DNA of 64,000 nt from Biscogniauxia marginata (taxonomy: Eukaryota > Ascomycota > Sordariomycetes > Xylariales > Xylariaceae): the NCBI GenBank assembly GCA_022695795.1, contig MU404139.1, positions 124,001 to 188,000 of the forward strand. The letters are read 5' to 3'. Below, one piece after another: positions 11,807 to 23,848 of the stretch. How positions within the stretch are numbered: the stretch's first letter is position 1; every line of letters begins with the position of its first letter. The position numbers and the translations under genes were made by a program. The notes beneath the pieces were generated by a model. That model made no database searches, was not told where the DNA came from, and saw nothing but the letters and a program-made list of their open reading frames with translations.

Positions 11807-12446
11807 TTTGTCGTTGTGCAGAGCAGGAAGCGGGGGGGAAGACTTGACTTGTAAGTGGTCGAGGTTGAGTAGGGCTACCTTTTTATGTTGACCTGGGTAG
11901 GTACTACCTATACCTACCTTTAGGTAAGTATGCACATCACATGCAGTACATATGCACAACACCACAACCCCATAGTGTAATAAGGTTAGCGCCCCGTTGC
12001 TAGTCGGTTATTTCAACCAATCATTCTTCCAAATGCATTGATCTACGTCCCGAAACGTGCACAGCGGGAATTAGGTATCGTGCAACATTACCTCATTCCT
12101 AACTTATACGTCACCAACAGCACTGGAAATAGTGTGCCACCGGTGTGAGTGACCCCTGATAACAAGGCATCTCGCCGTCAACTCTGGCCAATCGGGAATG
12201 CGCTAAAGCAATCTGTTGGATGGTGATATTGAGGCGACTAGGTGACACCACCGACTGATCTGGTCTGCTGTCACCGTCTACCTAAGTTAAAAGACTGATC
12301 GAAGCCCCAACATCTCGACACCTCCTCTCTCCCGGACGAAGGAGCGAGAATAGTGACGTTGTCCTACCTAGCGAGAGAAATGACATCAGCTATACATCAA
12401 CAATATCAACCAGTTCCTCCAAGGTACAGCGAATACAGAAAGTGTA
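11807..12446. other. Divergent promoter region
   Basis: Separates the start of the conserved pseudogene (minus) from the kinase pseudogene (plus). It contains runs of GGTAGGTA/TACCTACC motifs around 11896-11930 that recur across the window. No gene seen. A short coding-looking frame starting ATGACATCAGC near 12381 could be the original start of the kinase but ends after about 36 codons. Confidence 0.4.
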
Positions 12447-13587
12447 TTGAATCGACTCGACCTTCAGAGCCGCCCGCAAACAGAATTGTTTAGTGGAGAA
12501 CATACACCTGGAACTGACCCTATATCTTTGAAGGAGAAACTTGGCGAAGGATCTTTTGGTGTTGTGAATCGTATGTGGAATGTTAGCAACGGCGATGAAT
12601 ACGCCTTGAAAGAGCCGTCTCGGAAGGCAATTCGGGAGAAGAGAGTCAACCTCGACGCGTGGAAGAAGGAGGCCCTTATAATGAAACAAATAGAGCATGC
12701 GGGTTGATAATTCTCCTCCACAGCTTGGTGGTCGTCCTAACATCTCACTAGAACCACATAGTGAGTTTCCTTGGTGCGGAATTTACGCCTTTGCCTCGAT
12801 TAAGATTCGAATATGTCCCTAGTAGAGCTCTCGAAAACCACGAAGACATATCAGTCAATGAGGGCTTGCATATTCTCTGTCAATGCCTATCAGCACTCAA
12901 ACACCTCCACGGATATAGCCCGCCAATAGTGCATCGAGACATCAAGCCGGAGAACATTCTTGTCCAGTATCTCTACGATGGTATGATGCATGTTAAATTT
13001 GGCGACTTTGGCCTCTCGAAACAAAGCTGCGATCCGACAACGATCTGCGGCTCCCCGCGATATTTCGCCCCCGAAATCTATAAAGAACAAGCCAGAAGAA
13101 ACACAGCGAAGACCAACAGACAGTACTGTACAATCCACTCCATTCGCTTGAGGGTGGGTCTACCATCGCACCATTGGGACAGGAAATCTCCGATGTAACT
13201 AGCTGTCATACACCTCTCGCAGAAATGTATCGGTCGAGCTTCCCGGACAACTAACACAAGGAAGCTAGTGAAGTCAATGAAGGAGCTGGAAATTCATTAC
13301 TAGACCTTCCAGAGGAGATAATTGGGAGAGACATGCCTTCGGCTAATTATGATGCATTGCCCTCGTCACACGCCGTCCCTGATCATCGCATTTCGCCGAG
13401 GAAAGCACGAAAAAGATCGACACGGACATCGGAGTCATCATCATCGAAAGGTAGATTCACGAAGCGCCGCGGACGCAAATCCGTCGCAGATAAGCCCAGA
13501 AGCCGTTAGCATGACGGTCGCTATAACCCCGATTATCACAAGGACGAACACAACAGGAATGGAGACTATGCTTTAGTATTGCCGTAA
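12447..13587 (+). pseudogene. Serine/threonine protein kinase, truncated and frame-broken
   Basis: Kinase subdomains are recognisable in order: glycine loop LGEGSFGVV with YALK lysine (12540-12610), alpha-C region, then after a probable intron HIVSFLGAEF, catalytic loop IVHRDIKPENILV, GDFGLSK and GSPRYFAPEIY (up to about 13083). The domain then stops: the segment that should give the alpha-F helix (D-x-W-S-x-G) is scrambled and the frame ends at 13198, so subdomains IX-XI are missing. The intron between the lobes has a usable donor (12703) and acceptor TAG (12751), but they join in the wrong phase, an additional break. At 13261-13587 an Arg/Ser-rich tail is still readable, with one TAG where CAG would fit. 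A 51-nt intron (13584-13634) and a further short exon may follow. Catalytic residues remain, but the gene cannot make a complete kinase. Confidence 0.7.
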
Positions 13588-15233
13588 GGACTAAGTCAGT
13601 AGGGGTTCGGCAATCAATAGTATTATAAGTTGCAGGTGCCGATGATCAGGGCTATGCGTACGCTCCAGGCTTCAAACGAAGCCCATGTTTCTAGCTATGC
13701 GCAAGGCCGATGGGAAGAGAATCAGGCTGCGGCGAATGATAGTGAGGCGTAAGGGGTGACAGCATTGCTTCACTGGGTGCGAAAGAGCTCTTGAAATGTA
13801 CTATTCTTAGAAAGTAACCTGACAGAAGGGCGGAATGTCAAATGCTATCACGAATTCGGCGCTACTGGCACCAATCTCACAACTCAGCCGACAGGATTGA
13901 TCTTCAAGGAAGAAGTAGCTATAGAGTCGCTATAGAGACGTGAGAGATGTAAACCACGAAGATGATAGCGTAATTTTGTAGGTGTTTCGGGTTTCTAGAG
14001 TACCTAGGTATATTATGGACTAACGGAGGTATAGGCCTCAAAAGACGAATGACATTTTGTTCTCATGTTAAAGTATTGATTATTGATATATTTTCTGAAG
14101 ATCTGTGTTTCACATATTTCTTATTAAGCCAATCTCTTTAATTTTAGCAGGCATTTCTCAGTTTACTAACTCAATGATACGCTGTTGGATCTATAGGCGT
14201 ACGTAGGCACGTGTTCCATTCGATCCTTGCATACTCGCTACGCCATCTTACCGAGTTATATTTCACATAATGAAATACGTAAGACCTTGAGTTCTGCATA
14301 AGATTTGGTGCGAGCCATGATCTTTTAGGATTTTTTTTATACCTAGTGATAGTAAAATGTTGAAATGTAGGGGTTATAGCCTTGTACGACCAGGTCAACG
14401 TCTGGTCACCCCATATATTTCAGCACCTCTGATCTCGTTCATGATATCCCGAGTCACGAGATCTTGGTCTCCGAATTACCTGAGGTTTTATATTTTAACA
14501 AGCTACCTTCTATGCCTCCCATTTCACACTAGTAGACATGACCGCAAATAATCACAGCATCGCTATTCTCAATCCCAGCCAGATAGCAGCAGGCTTGGCG
14601 TGGATTTATGGTATTCTGTTACCTTCACCTCTGTCGACTAACGATTTTCTTTGGCCCAATTTCTCACTCCTTAGCGCCCACTGTGGTGCGAGCGCTGTTG
14701 TTGTCTGCCATCTCGCTAACAGCCTCCCAAATCTGACCAAAACACTAGGACTCCGGGTCACACGATCGATCCTTGTGATCACTTCTTAGCCATGAGCTTC
14801 TGCTGCTTCTGCGGCCTCACTCAAGGAAAACGCAGCACAACAGCACCCTCCCGGAACAGAAACCCATTTCGCTGGGGACAAAATTGTAACACGTGCGGGA
14901 CCCTCTCCAGAAGTTTAAGGTTCACCCACCCATTTTGATGAATATCTTGAAAAAGGGGGTATCAACATCCACGAAATTTCCGTCACCCATGATATGACCA
15001 CTACCACCTCTACCAAGTAGGATGCAAGCACCACCGCGAAGAAACAGACCCATCCGTACAGACGTTCTCGCCCTCATCCCCGCATCCTTCAGTGGCGTCA
15101 CCGCCACTATACTGAGGGACCCAGATCAGCTAGGTCACATCCGGAAGATAACCTAGGGTTTCTCCTAGTTCCCTAAGACAAATCCTTTCGTCGACGAACA
15201 AGACCAGAGAGTCAACCTAAGTCCAGAAACCTC
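13588..15233. other. Intergenic, relics only
   Basis: 13636-13752 has coding character and may be the last exon of the kinase pseudogene. 14538-14789 and 14792-14938 are short open frames; the second encodes two CxxC pairs (CCFCG and CNTCG) in 48 codons, but nothing else supports it. No RNA gene recognised. Confidence 0.4.
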
Positions 15234-16130
15234 CTAACGCTCTCTTTTTCTTCGGTCCTGTAAGCATTGCTCGAGGTTCTTTCTGCTTTGTACTGTAGAA
15301 GGATGGTCTTTGCCCAGTATCTTTTCACGTAACTCCAATGTCTGCCGGTACATCTCCTCTGCTTCTTCGTACTCGCCTTGACTATAAAAAACGACGGCGA
15401 GGTTATTCATGCTAATAAACGTGTCGGGATGCTCTTTGCCTAGTGTCTTCTTTCTTATCTCGAGTGTTTGCGAATGTAGTTGCTTTGCTTCTGCGTATTT
15501 GCCTTGGTTGCAAATAACGACTGCGAGGTTGCTCATGCTAGCAAGTGTGTAATGATGTTCTCTGCCTAGAACCTTCTCCCTTAGCTCTAGCGTTTGTCGG
15601 TATATCTGCTCTGCCTCTTCGTGCTTCCCTTGACCTCCAAGGACACTTGCAAGGTTGTTCATGCTATCAAGTGTACTAGGATGCTCTTTGTTTAACACCT
15701 TTTCTCTTAGCTTTAGTGTCTGCCGGTGGATCTGCTCTGCTTCCTCATATTTTCCTTGACTTCCAAGGACAAGTGCGAGGTTATTCATGCTAGTAAGAGT
15801 GTCAGGGTACTCTTTGCCTAGCACCTCCTCCCTTATCTCTAGAATTTGCCAGTATATTTGCTTTGCTTCCTCGTACTTTCCCTGACGGGTAAGAATATTT
15901 GCAAAGTTATTCCTACTAGCAAGTGTGTCTGGATGATTTCTACCTAGTACCTTTTTCTTTAGCTCTAATACCTGCCGGTGCATCTGCATTGCTTCCTCGT
16001 ATTTGCCCTGGTTTTCAAGGACATTCGCAAGGTTGTTCATGCTGGAAAGTGTGTTGCGGTTCTCTCTGCCTACCTTCTTCCCTAGTTCCAGTGTCTGGCG
16101 ATACATCTGCTCTGCATCGACGTACTTCCC
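15234..16130 (-). repeat. Seven tandem 126-bp units encoding TPRs
   Basis: Within the NLR exon 6 the DNA repeats with a 126-bp period (first unit 123 bp), each unit starting G-K/E-Y/H-x-x-A and containing LGxEHPxTLxSMNNLA. Unit boundaries are 16130, 16007, 15881, 15755, 15629, 15503 and 15377. Units differ mostly at a few positions on the helices, the pattern expected when sensor repeats are reshuffled by recombination. Confidence 0.85.
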
Positions 16131-18693
16131 AAGCACTAACTTGCTCCCTCCAACATTAAAGAGAAGCATGCATTTAGCTTCGTCGTTGGTACATTCATCT
16201 TGAAACTCCAGTGCCGCTTGTCCGTGTGGTAAGTACCTCATCCAAACCTCTCTGTTCTCATGTTTCGGGAAAGGAAAGCTCCGTGAAAGCTGTTGAATCG
16301 TATTTGTAGCCCAATCTTGCCACTGTCCATTTTCCTGAAGCCAATTGCGCATGGCCAGTCGAACAAGTCGATGGATGTCGAATGAATCTGGCCTCTCTCG
16401 CTCCATAATAAACGCATATCCTATCAGGGTTCCAATTGCTTCTGCCATCTTCACCTTCCGGGCCTCTGGGAGGAGTGATAATGGAATATCTTTTTCGGCT
16501 AGAAAGCACATAGACTTGAGACAATCTGTTGCTAGGGAGTTGTGCCGTGAGATATGCTCGAATGATATCAGCCATGTTGTAGTGATTGGATTTCGCTGTT
16601 TCGAAAGGTCTTTATATCTAAATCGATCCTCAAAGTGTCTGCTTAAGAACTCGATCATATCGGAATTACTTGACAGGTAAAGCTCGAGATATTGTGATAC
16701 CGTCACGCTCGTATTTGAAGCCATATATGCAGACGCCTGTTTGATAGCCAAGGGAAGATTCGCGAGCAATTCAAGCAGACGTGCTGTGCTCTCCATATCG
16801 CATTTTTGGTTTTCCTTTAGGCCTTTTTGTAGTAGTTCAATCGCTTCATCATCGCTCATTTCAGCTATGGTGATGATATTTGTTGTCTGTGGAATATCAA
16901 GTCTGACTGTAGTCTCATGGTTTCGCGTTGTGAAAACAATTGATCCCTTCCGGCTGAATGGGAGATAATCGGCAAGTTTTGCGTCAGTGAATAGTAAGTC
17001 TAGATCATCGGCGTTATCGATAATTAAGAGCCAGCTACCGGCACGCTCGTGACCGAGCGCACTTCTGACGAGTAACTTGACGTCGGCCTTGTCTTTCTCA
17101 ATCCCTTCGACCCCGAGCTGATGCCCGATCTCGCGATAGGCATTCTCGAAACTGGTTGCATCTATGGCCGGGACCCAGAAGACAGAGCAGTTAGGATACT
17201 CGTCATAGATTCGATAAGCAGCTTCGAGCGCAACCTGGGTCTTGCCGACACCTCCAAGGCCTTCGATGGCGGTCCGCTGGCAGTCATCCTTGTCGGCGCC
17301 CGGTGGTATTATCTTAAAAATATTATGCAGGACAGATTCACGTCCGACGAAGGCCTTGTTACGGCCAAATGGGACCAAGAAGTGACGTACTTGGGTAACT
17401 GGATCATGTTAGAATATTTTAATACTGGACGTGTGAATATACATACCCGTTTTTCGGCGTTCCAGTAAGTTCTTCGCATCAGCATACATAATCTTGATTT
17501 CTTCCGACACTCTCCCAAAAGAACGGTCATCTGGGCTGGAATATTTGTTCATTTTCAAATGATCCGTCTGAAGTGGTTTCTTTGGCCAACCGTCAATGCA
17601 AGCAGATTCCTCTCCTACAACCTAAAGAATAGAGTTAGAGAGGGCAGCCATCATGAATTTTAGAAACGCACCATTCCTTTTATATACCCCGGTAACCCGA
17701 ACCTTTTGCCATAATCTGTCATGTACAGTTCGAAAAAACAGCACGTAGGTATAGATAGCGTATCGCGAAGTCGACAGAGAGCCTCTAGCTGATCTCCCAG
17801 AATAGTGTCGCCATATACCAAGTCACGGATGATACCCTGGTGAGAGCCGGCCAGCACGGCAAAACGTGCGATAATATCAGCAATACTCTGCATCTTGGTG
17901 CCCCTAAAAGGAGTTCCTAGAGCAACGAACCCAACCGTGTGTCTCGGCAGGTACTTGAACTTTTCATCAGCGTCAGCAAGCAACAGACCCTAGTGAACAT
18001 ATAATTAGAGGTCAGCATCACCACAGATGTTACAGATATACCAAGTTTTTGCAATACACTCACATATTGAATAACGAGACCACCCAGACTGTGCCCGACA
18101 AAAATAATTGGACGGTCCGAGACATCGGCACGGAAGTCGTGCAGGCTATCTACAAGATCTTTACCACAGAGATGGAGACGGGTTTTAGGGGCGTTCGAGT
18201 GCCATGTCGAGTCGTAATTATAAACCATGATTCGTGCATTTGGGACTTTGGCGGGAAGCATATCGGGGTCTCTGAGCCAGTGAACGCGTTTGGCCCCGTC
18301 TTTCCAGGTCCACGACCAATCTACATTCGAGCCAAGGCCATGAACGGCGACGATGCTATATCAGGCGATTAGATTATCGGGCCTTCAAGAATACTGGAAA
18401 ACCTACTCAACTTCAACCCCTCCGGTGGCTGGATCGGTGGGGCCAGGATATAGAACCTCGATCGGCGGTCGGTTAGGCAAAGTCTGTAACCATATCAGCG
18501 AGGTATGATGATCGGTTGTTTGACATTTACGAACCCTTTCCTTTCCTTCCCGAGACGCTTCGGCGACGAGATGTTCTCGTTGCCAGCCTTGTGCTGCCTT
18601 GTACTGGAACCACAATATTGCTGCGCAAGCTAAGACGAGGAGCCGACCGGTCGTGATCAGATCCATTGCTGCGGTCATCAGCTGAGTCGGCAT
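15234..18693 (-). CDS. Fungal NLR: TM segment, SesB-like alpha/beta hydrolase, NB-ARC, TPR repeats (1061 aa)
   Basis: Six exons (18693-18535, 18483-18407, 18355-18064, 17989-17672, 17621-17447, 17398-15234) with introns of 51, 51, 74, 50 and 48 nt give 3186 nt in one frame. Residues about 8-30 are hydrophobic, a possible membrane anchor. Residues 80-330 form an alpha/beta hydrolase: VAVHGLGSN oxyanion region, nucleophile elbow GHSLGG (Ser168), LGTPFRGT, and a DH near the end as likely catalytic His. NB-ARC follows: GLGGVGKT (387-394), Walker B LLIIDNADD (about 465-473), FTTR (about 497) and LPLA (555-558). The C-terminus has seven 42-residue TPRs of the kinesin-light-chain type. This is the known fungal NLR plan with a SesB-type lipase effector; such proteins act in heterokaryon incompatibility and cell death when the TPR sensor meets its ligand. 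All signature residues are intact and no stop is present, so it looks functional. Start chosen at MPTQLMTAAMDLI; a later ATG is possible. Confidence 0.9.
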
Positions 18694-19324
18694 CGAGTGT
18701 CTGAGTCAAGGCTTAGAGATTGAGTGCCTTGCAAGCATCGACGGGTCCATTATCAGTGTATCGTTCTCAGTTGTGATGAGCTCATGATATACACATTCGA
18801 TTGCGAATGATTAAATTGATATTCTTACCATGTCCATGTCCAGCCAAATACATAGCCAAAGTCGGTGGGGAGCTGACAAGGCCCTGAGGATTGCTGGGCG
18901 TCTCCATGTCCAATCATATCCGACTCGTCAGCGATACCCCTGTGATTACCATTCGTTGGCTGGCGTGCAGGACTAACATAGGTAGTAAACACTTTAGGTA
19001 TGTACCTCATTTTACCCTCCAGCTCCTAGGCGACAAGGGGAAAAATGATCGCGGCGCGTCTCAATCCGGTGACGAGCAACCCCAGTCGTTTCTCTGCACT
19101 CTACCCGTATCATATTGAGCCCACTCAGATGACCAAGATATGTTAAGAAAGAGCTGGATGTATGGAGATATAGTAGACTTTCCATGAGGTTGCGGATCGC
19201 GGGACGGCCCACACGACCCATACGGCCCCTTATCAAAAAATACGCGTTGCAAGAACATGGAATCCCACATTTGCCCATCTGTGGTTACTAGCGGCCGAGC
19301 TTGCATCGGAGTTTATCGAAGTAG
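18694..19324. other. NLR upstream region
   Basis: Promoter side of the NLR gene. No recognisable gene on either strand; several short overlapping frames around 18825-19306 are without features. Confidence 0.4.
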
Positions 19325-19567
19325 ACTTTTAAGAGGATCCTGTTTGAGAGTGAACATCAACGGGATCTGATTTATTTCCTAGGCTGGCTTCCTAGACGGA
19401 GCGAAATTGCGAAGCTGTTTTCAGAGGCCGCCAATGCCTCTAATAGGGACGAGCTCTATGAACTCCGTATAAGCCTTGTGAAAGAGTTAACCCTGCTTTG
19501 CGTCCGACTAGAGATGCCTCGCCGTCGCCAAGCAAAAAGTTGGCTGCCAGCCAGCGCAAACCCATAG
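19325..19567 (+). pseudogene. Protein-coding relic, about 80 codons
   Basis: An open stretch without its own start encodes a helical, charged segment (LIYFLGWLPRRSEIAKLF, then ELYELRISLVKELTLLC, then RLEMPRRRQAKSWLP) with natural codon use. Both ends run into stops and I see no splice sites joining it to neighbours. Probably a fragment of a former gene or element; family not recognised. Confidence 0.35.
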
Positions 19568-22500
19568 ACCAGCACGTGCCGCCGTGTCCACTATATATGT
19601 TCTTGCCCGCCCTAGAGCTGCTGCTCAAGCGTTATCGACAGCGCAAGATAAATAATTTTCAGACAATTACAAACGCCGACGTGGTTCAGACAATCAAGCC
19701 AATTCTTAGACACAACAGGGGAGAAAATTAGACGTTGCGTCAAGTGAAAAGCATCATGACTAGAGGTTTGAGCTAACATTGAGTTGATATATGATAGACG
19801 ACGGGACCAAACTATGATTTATCTGCCTGTTCGAAGATGTACGCTAACATGGCTTCTAACGCAGTGGCTAATTAAGTCACAGCTATCTTATATGTATTGT
19901 CCGAAGCAGCTCGTCACCATTTTCGTATCGGAAGATGTTAGCTACTAAAACCATCTCTATCACGGGGCTTTTATTCCTTCCCTTGGGTAACATTAGCTTT
20001 CGGATATTTAACTAGCTACCAGGAGTATACCCGTGTCAGGGGTCTGGGGACGTAGCCTTGGCGGTTGGCGGCCGTGAGAGACGCGATCCACAGTAGATAG
20101 TCGTATACGCCCCGATGTGATTATAGGTAACTCCCTAGCGATTATTCTTAGTCTATTAGTTTCGATTTACCCAGTCCGTACCTGTTGAGCGCGATTCCAT
20201 GTGCTCGATGGACCACCCAGGAACATCCTACGGCAAAGTTATCGAGCCGAACCCCGAAAAACTGGCCCCAGTGCAGTAACTCGTGCGTGTACTAGCTTGA
20301 GCGTCTATACGAATACACTTCCGGCAGAAACGAAGCCGACGGGAAAAAGTTACAGGACGGCGGCATAGTCGACAAGTCTCTACGGCACAATTTCTTGTTA
20401 GCCGGCTTAAGGCTCTCAGCCGCCTCGTGAGTATCCTTCCTGCAAAATAAATTTCCCATACCGAAGCTTAGCAACCTTCTCCCGGTTGGCTTGTATCATT
20501 CCTCATCCTTACATGAACGACGTATCGAAATAGTAAATAAGGATTTCAAGTCGCCGTACCGGAGCTTGTTGAAATATAAATCTCACTAAGCTAAAGCGCA
20601 TACCGCTTTTTCCCTGTAAATCAACACAGCTAACCTGAGCTCGTTGGTCCAGGATGCAACCCAGGTTAGCTGTGTTGATTACTCTGAGGTCAGGATCGCG
20701 ACTAACCTACTTCAAGTGTATATATATATATATCGGTGCTTGTCTTGACTTTGTATAATAATATGACACGGTACTTATTGTAACACGAAGAACCACGAGA
20801 GAATAACGGCGAAACTAATTATTAGTATTCAATAATTGAAATAGGTGCCTGTAGATACTCGAGAGCCACTGTGTTTTATAAACTAGTTTGCTTATTCTAC
20901 TATAAAACTAGCTACTGCGGAATTAGTAAGGATGAATTATAAATCACATGGAATGTATAAAAGAATCAAGATGGGTATAGTGATTAAGATCCGCAGATAT
21001 ATGAATAACTTCGAACATGATCTTCTCTTGCTTACATATATATATTTCGTATTAGTATTTCTCTTATCTTTCCGAAGTGCAGCATTCCAGGTATCTTGTT
21101 TATTTATTTATATGCTAGTTCATAGTTCATCACTACTTTCTAGGACTTTCTCTAATTGTCAAGTTTCGATCCTTTCTTAATATTACGGCACTTATACCAC
21201 GCAACCTGATGCTTCCTACCTCGTAATTATTAACATTATATAAAACATGCAGCTCCCCCCATTCGCGGCTCGAAAGCCTATGCTCCGGCCGAACGCTACT
21301 ATTACTGAGTTTCATTGTATAAACATTCCCGAAGAGATCCCGAGGGGCAAGACTCGTAGGTACTCACACTTTGCCGCCGAAACCTCTTACACTAACTTGA
21401 ATTAGAGATGATATCAAAGACGAATGAGTCTTATCTATATGTGCACTGTAGAAAATAGGAAGGACAAATATGTTAGAATTCGAAACGTCATAACATATTC
21501 ATCGTATTCTCTTACATTACGTATAATACGAGCGTAAGACTCTAGGTATTACAAGTATACATGCTTTAATATTTTAAACTCAATATCTTGGGCCAATCCA
21601 CTTCAACGCATTCTCATGCATTAGCCCTATCTCGGCATGGGGTGATACTAGCTTGCAGTCGGTAGAACCGGTAAAGAGGCTACTATTAACTGCCGCACGC
21701 ACAATTATATCGTAGCTTCGTACCTAGTGAGAGTTAAAGATGTTGATTCAGTTGTGTGCAGTTAGTAACATGATTATTGTCAGAGAACTACGTGAGTTTC
21801 CCTAGCCGTCACTAAAATAGTTTAACTGCCTAGGCTGTGAGAAGCACAGACCACCAACGCACGTGCATGTACCTATTAGTCTTGATATAGATATTACCTA
21901 AGTGCAACATTTATACTGATAATCTCATTTGCGCCGCTATTATTACTTATCGAGTTTTGCTTCTTTACATTGATACTTTTCCAAGTATCATCAAATACTG
22001 AAACTAGTCGAGGTAGATGTATAAGGTTAATAGGTACCATAGTTTTGAACCATATAAGATATACCGTTATATTTATCGCCTTCCTTTTCCTCTTTTACAT
22101 TAAGTACTCGCTAAAATCATATCGATATGCGCATTAATACATTGTTACGTTAATCGGCATAACCCCGTGAAGCATCAATCGATTAATCAATTAAGCAGCC
22201 AGTCAGCAACGCAAGTCGCTACTCAATTGAATACGCTTTGTCAAAAATACCACCACAACACGGCGGAAAAGGGCCCTTCCGGGAGAGAGAGGAGGGGAGG
22301 GAGACCCTTACACTCAAACCATGCGAACAGGTTATCTCTACCTAGCACGCCATATACATATTGAGGGGCGGCAGGAAAACATTTTGTCCAGCTTTTAGGT
22401 ATTCATTACACAAAACAATTGGTCTTAGAAAAATTGGTCTCAGGCATTGTCATAACATACTTCCTCGATATGTATCTACCCGTCCTCTATGTCTAGGTAA

Positions 22501-23804
22501 GTAGGGCAAACTAATAACTAGGTACATAAGAACCTCCGTGAAAGCCGGAGCTTACCTCGTATGTATATACAAATATGATGCGTCACATCGCTTAGAACTA
22601 CCGTTTAACTATTTATAGTTAGGAAAAGAACACAGAGTTCGATGGAAAACGTAAAAATAATGACAATTAATCGTATCTTGTCTTGGTAACGTATTTATTA
22701 TATCGTCGATCAAGAAAATTCGTATCTCGGCAGTTGTGCATTATTTATTTTTATTTCATTATGTATTCTCACATTTCATTTTCCCAGCCTCTTAAGACGA
22801 ATGTGGGAAAACATCGCGAAAGGAGATCGAATTGACGAATCCCCCCTCCCCACACCGATCCGATCCGAGATTCTCCAATCCGAAAGCGCCGACCTATACT
22901 ATACACAGTAGTACCTCTACGGCGGCACAGGCGCGTAGGTAATGCTGGGTCTGTTGTGTATGTACTGTATGCAATGCGCATTACGCATGTAGGTATGCCT
23001 GTATGTATGTGTGCATGTATGTACCCTGAGTGAGCCCTTTAGGGGACAAGGAAAGAGAAGGTCCCCATTATATGTTCTTTACCGCATTTTCTCATTGGGG
23101 AGAGCCGCATCTCCGCCCTCTAATCGGCCCAGCAGGTATCCGTAAGATCGGCCGGCTCGTCTCATTGGCAAGCACACGTACCGAATTGTCGGTTATCAAG
23201 CTGGGGTGGAGGGACCATTGATTGATCGGGTTTCGATAACACAATTTTTTCTGCACGACGACCAGTACGCCACTAACCTTAGAAGAAACTTGTCCAGTCA
23301 TGTTTTATATCGCGCCCAAGGTTCATGCCAGTTCCGCCTCGAGGAGCCGTCTTGGCTTGGCGGGACAGTTGTCGTCCTTATCTGTCTCCCACTAACGTGC
23401 CGCTTGTCCTTGCTTGAATCGCCGCCTTCTTAGTAAATATTTGAGTGTGCGGGGAGTTTCTAGCATCTCTTAGGATATGTATGGCCAGGTGGCCATGCAT
23501 GCAATGGCCGCAATGTTCGGCATCATTACCACAAATGGGTGATTTGAACCTCCCAGTCAGTCGGGTCCGGGTCCTGACGCCATCCCTCAGCCAGACTCTA
23601 TCTTCGCCCTCTCTGCCATTTTTGCTGTCCCCTGATTAGTCAATGGGGACGTATCAGTTCATCTCGAACGTGTCCATGTTGCGGTCAAGCCTTAACTAGG
23701 TATCTTCTCGCGAGCCTGCTTGTTGCCTACGCAACTTCTGTCTTCTCTCGCGGTTAATCCAAGAACAAGTCAGGTTGATTTCATTTAAATGAACACTGCA
23801 CAAT
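19568..23804. other. 4.2-kb gene-poor interval
   Basis: No gene recognised. It contains a perfect 19-bp hairpin (20619-20680, listed separately), a short TA microsatellite at 20719-20733, GTAT/GTGC tracts at about 22985-23025, and the MATE promoter at the right end. Short open frames at 20292-20474, 20932-21180 and 22769-23639 show no motif. Confidence 0.5.
20619..20680. repeat. Perfect 19-bp inverted repeat with 24-nt loop
   Basis: Left arm AATCAACACAGCTAACCTG (20619-20637) and right arm CAGGTTAGCTGTGTTGATT (20662-20680) are exact reverse complements; the loop is 24 nt. It is neither AT-rich nor RIP-altered and lies more than 3 kb from the next gene. It could be a miniature element, a small-RNA precursor hairpin, or a chance palindrome. 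Confidence 0.75.
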
Positions 23805-23848
23805 ATGGCAGATACGCCCTCTTCAACGACATTAACGCCGACTACTGA
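23789..23848 (+). promoter_or_regulatory. Upstream ORF overlapping the MATE start codon
   Basis: An ATG at 23789, 16 bases before the main start, opens a 19-codon frame in another phase that ends at TGA 23846-23848 inside the MATE coding sequence. If included in the mRNA it would compete with the main start. The transcription start is unknown. Confidence 0.4.

Noticed and set aside
14792..14938. 48-codon frame with two CxxC pairs, possible zinc ribbon
   Set aside because: Too short, no neighbour or start context; two CxxC pairs can arise by chance in TGC-rich sequence.
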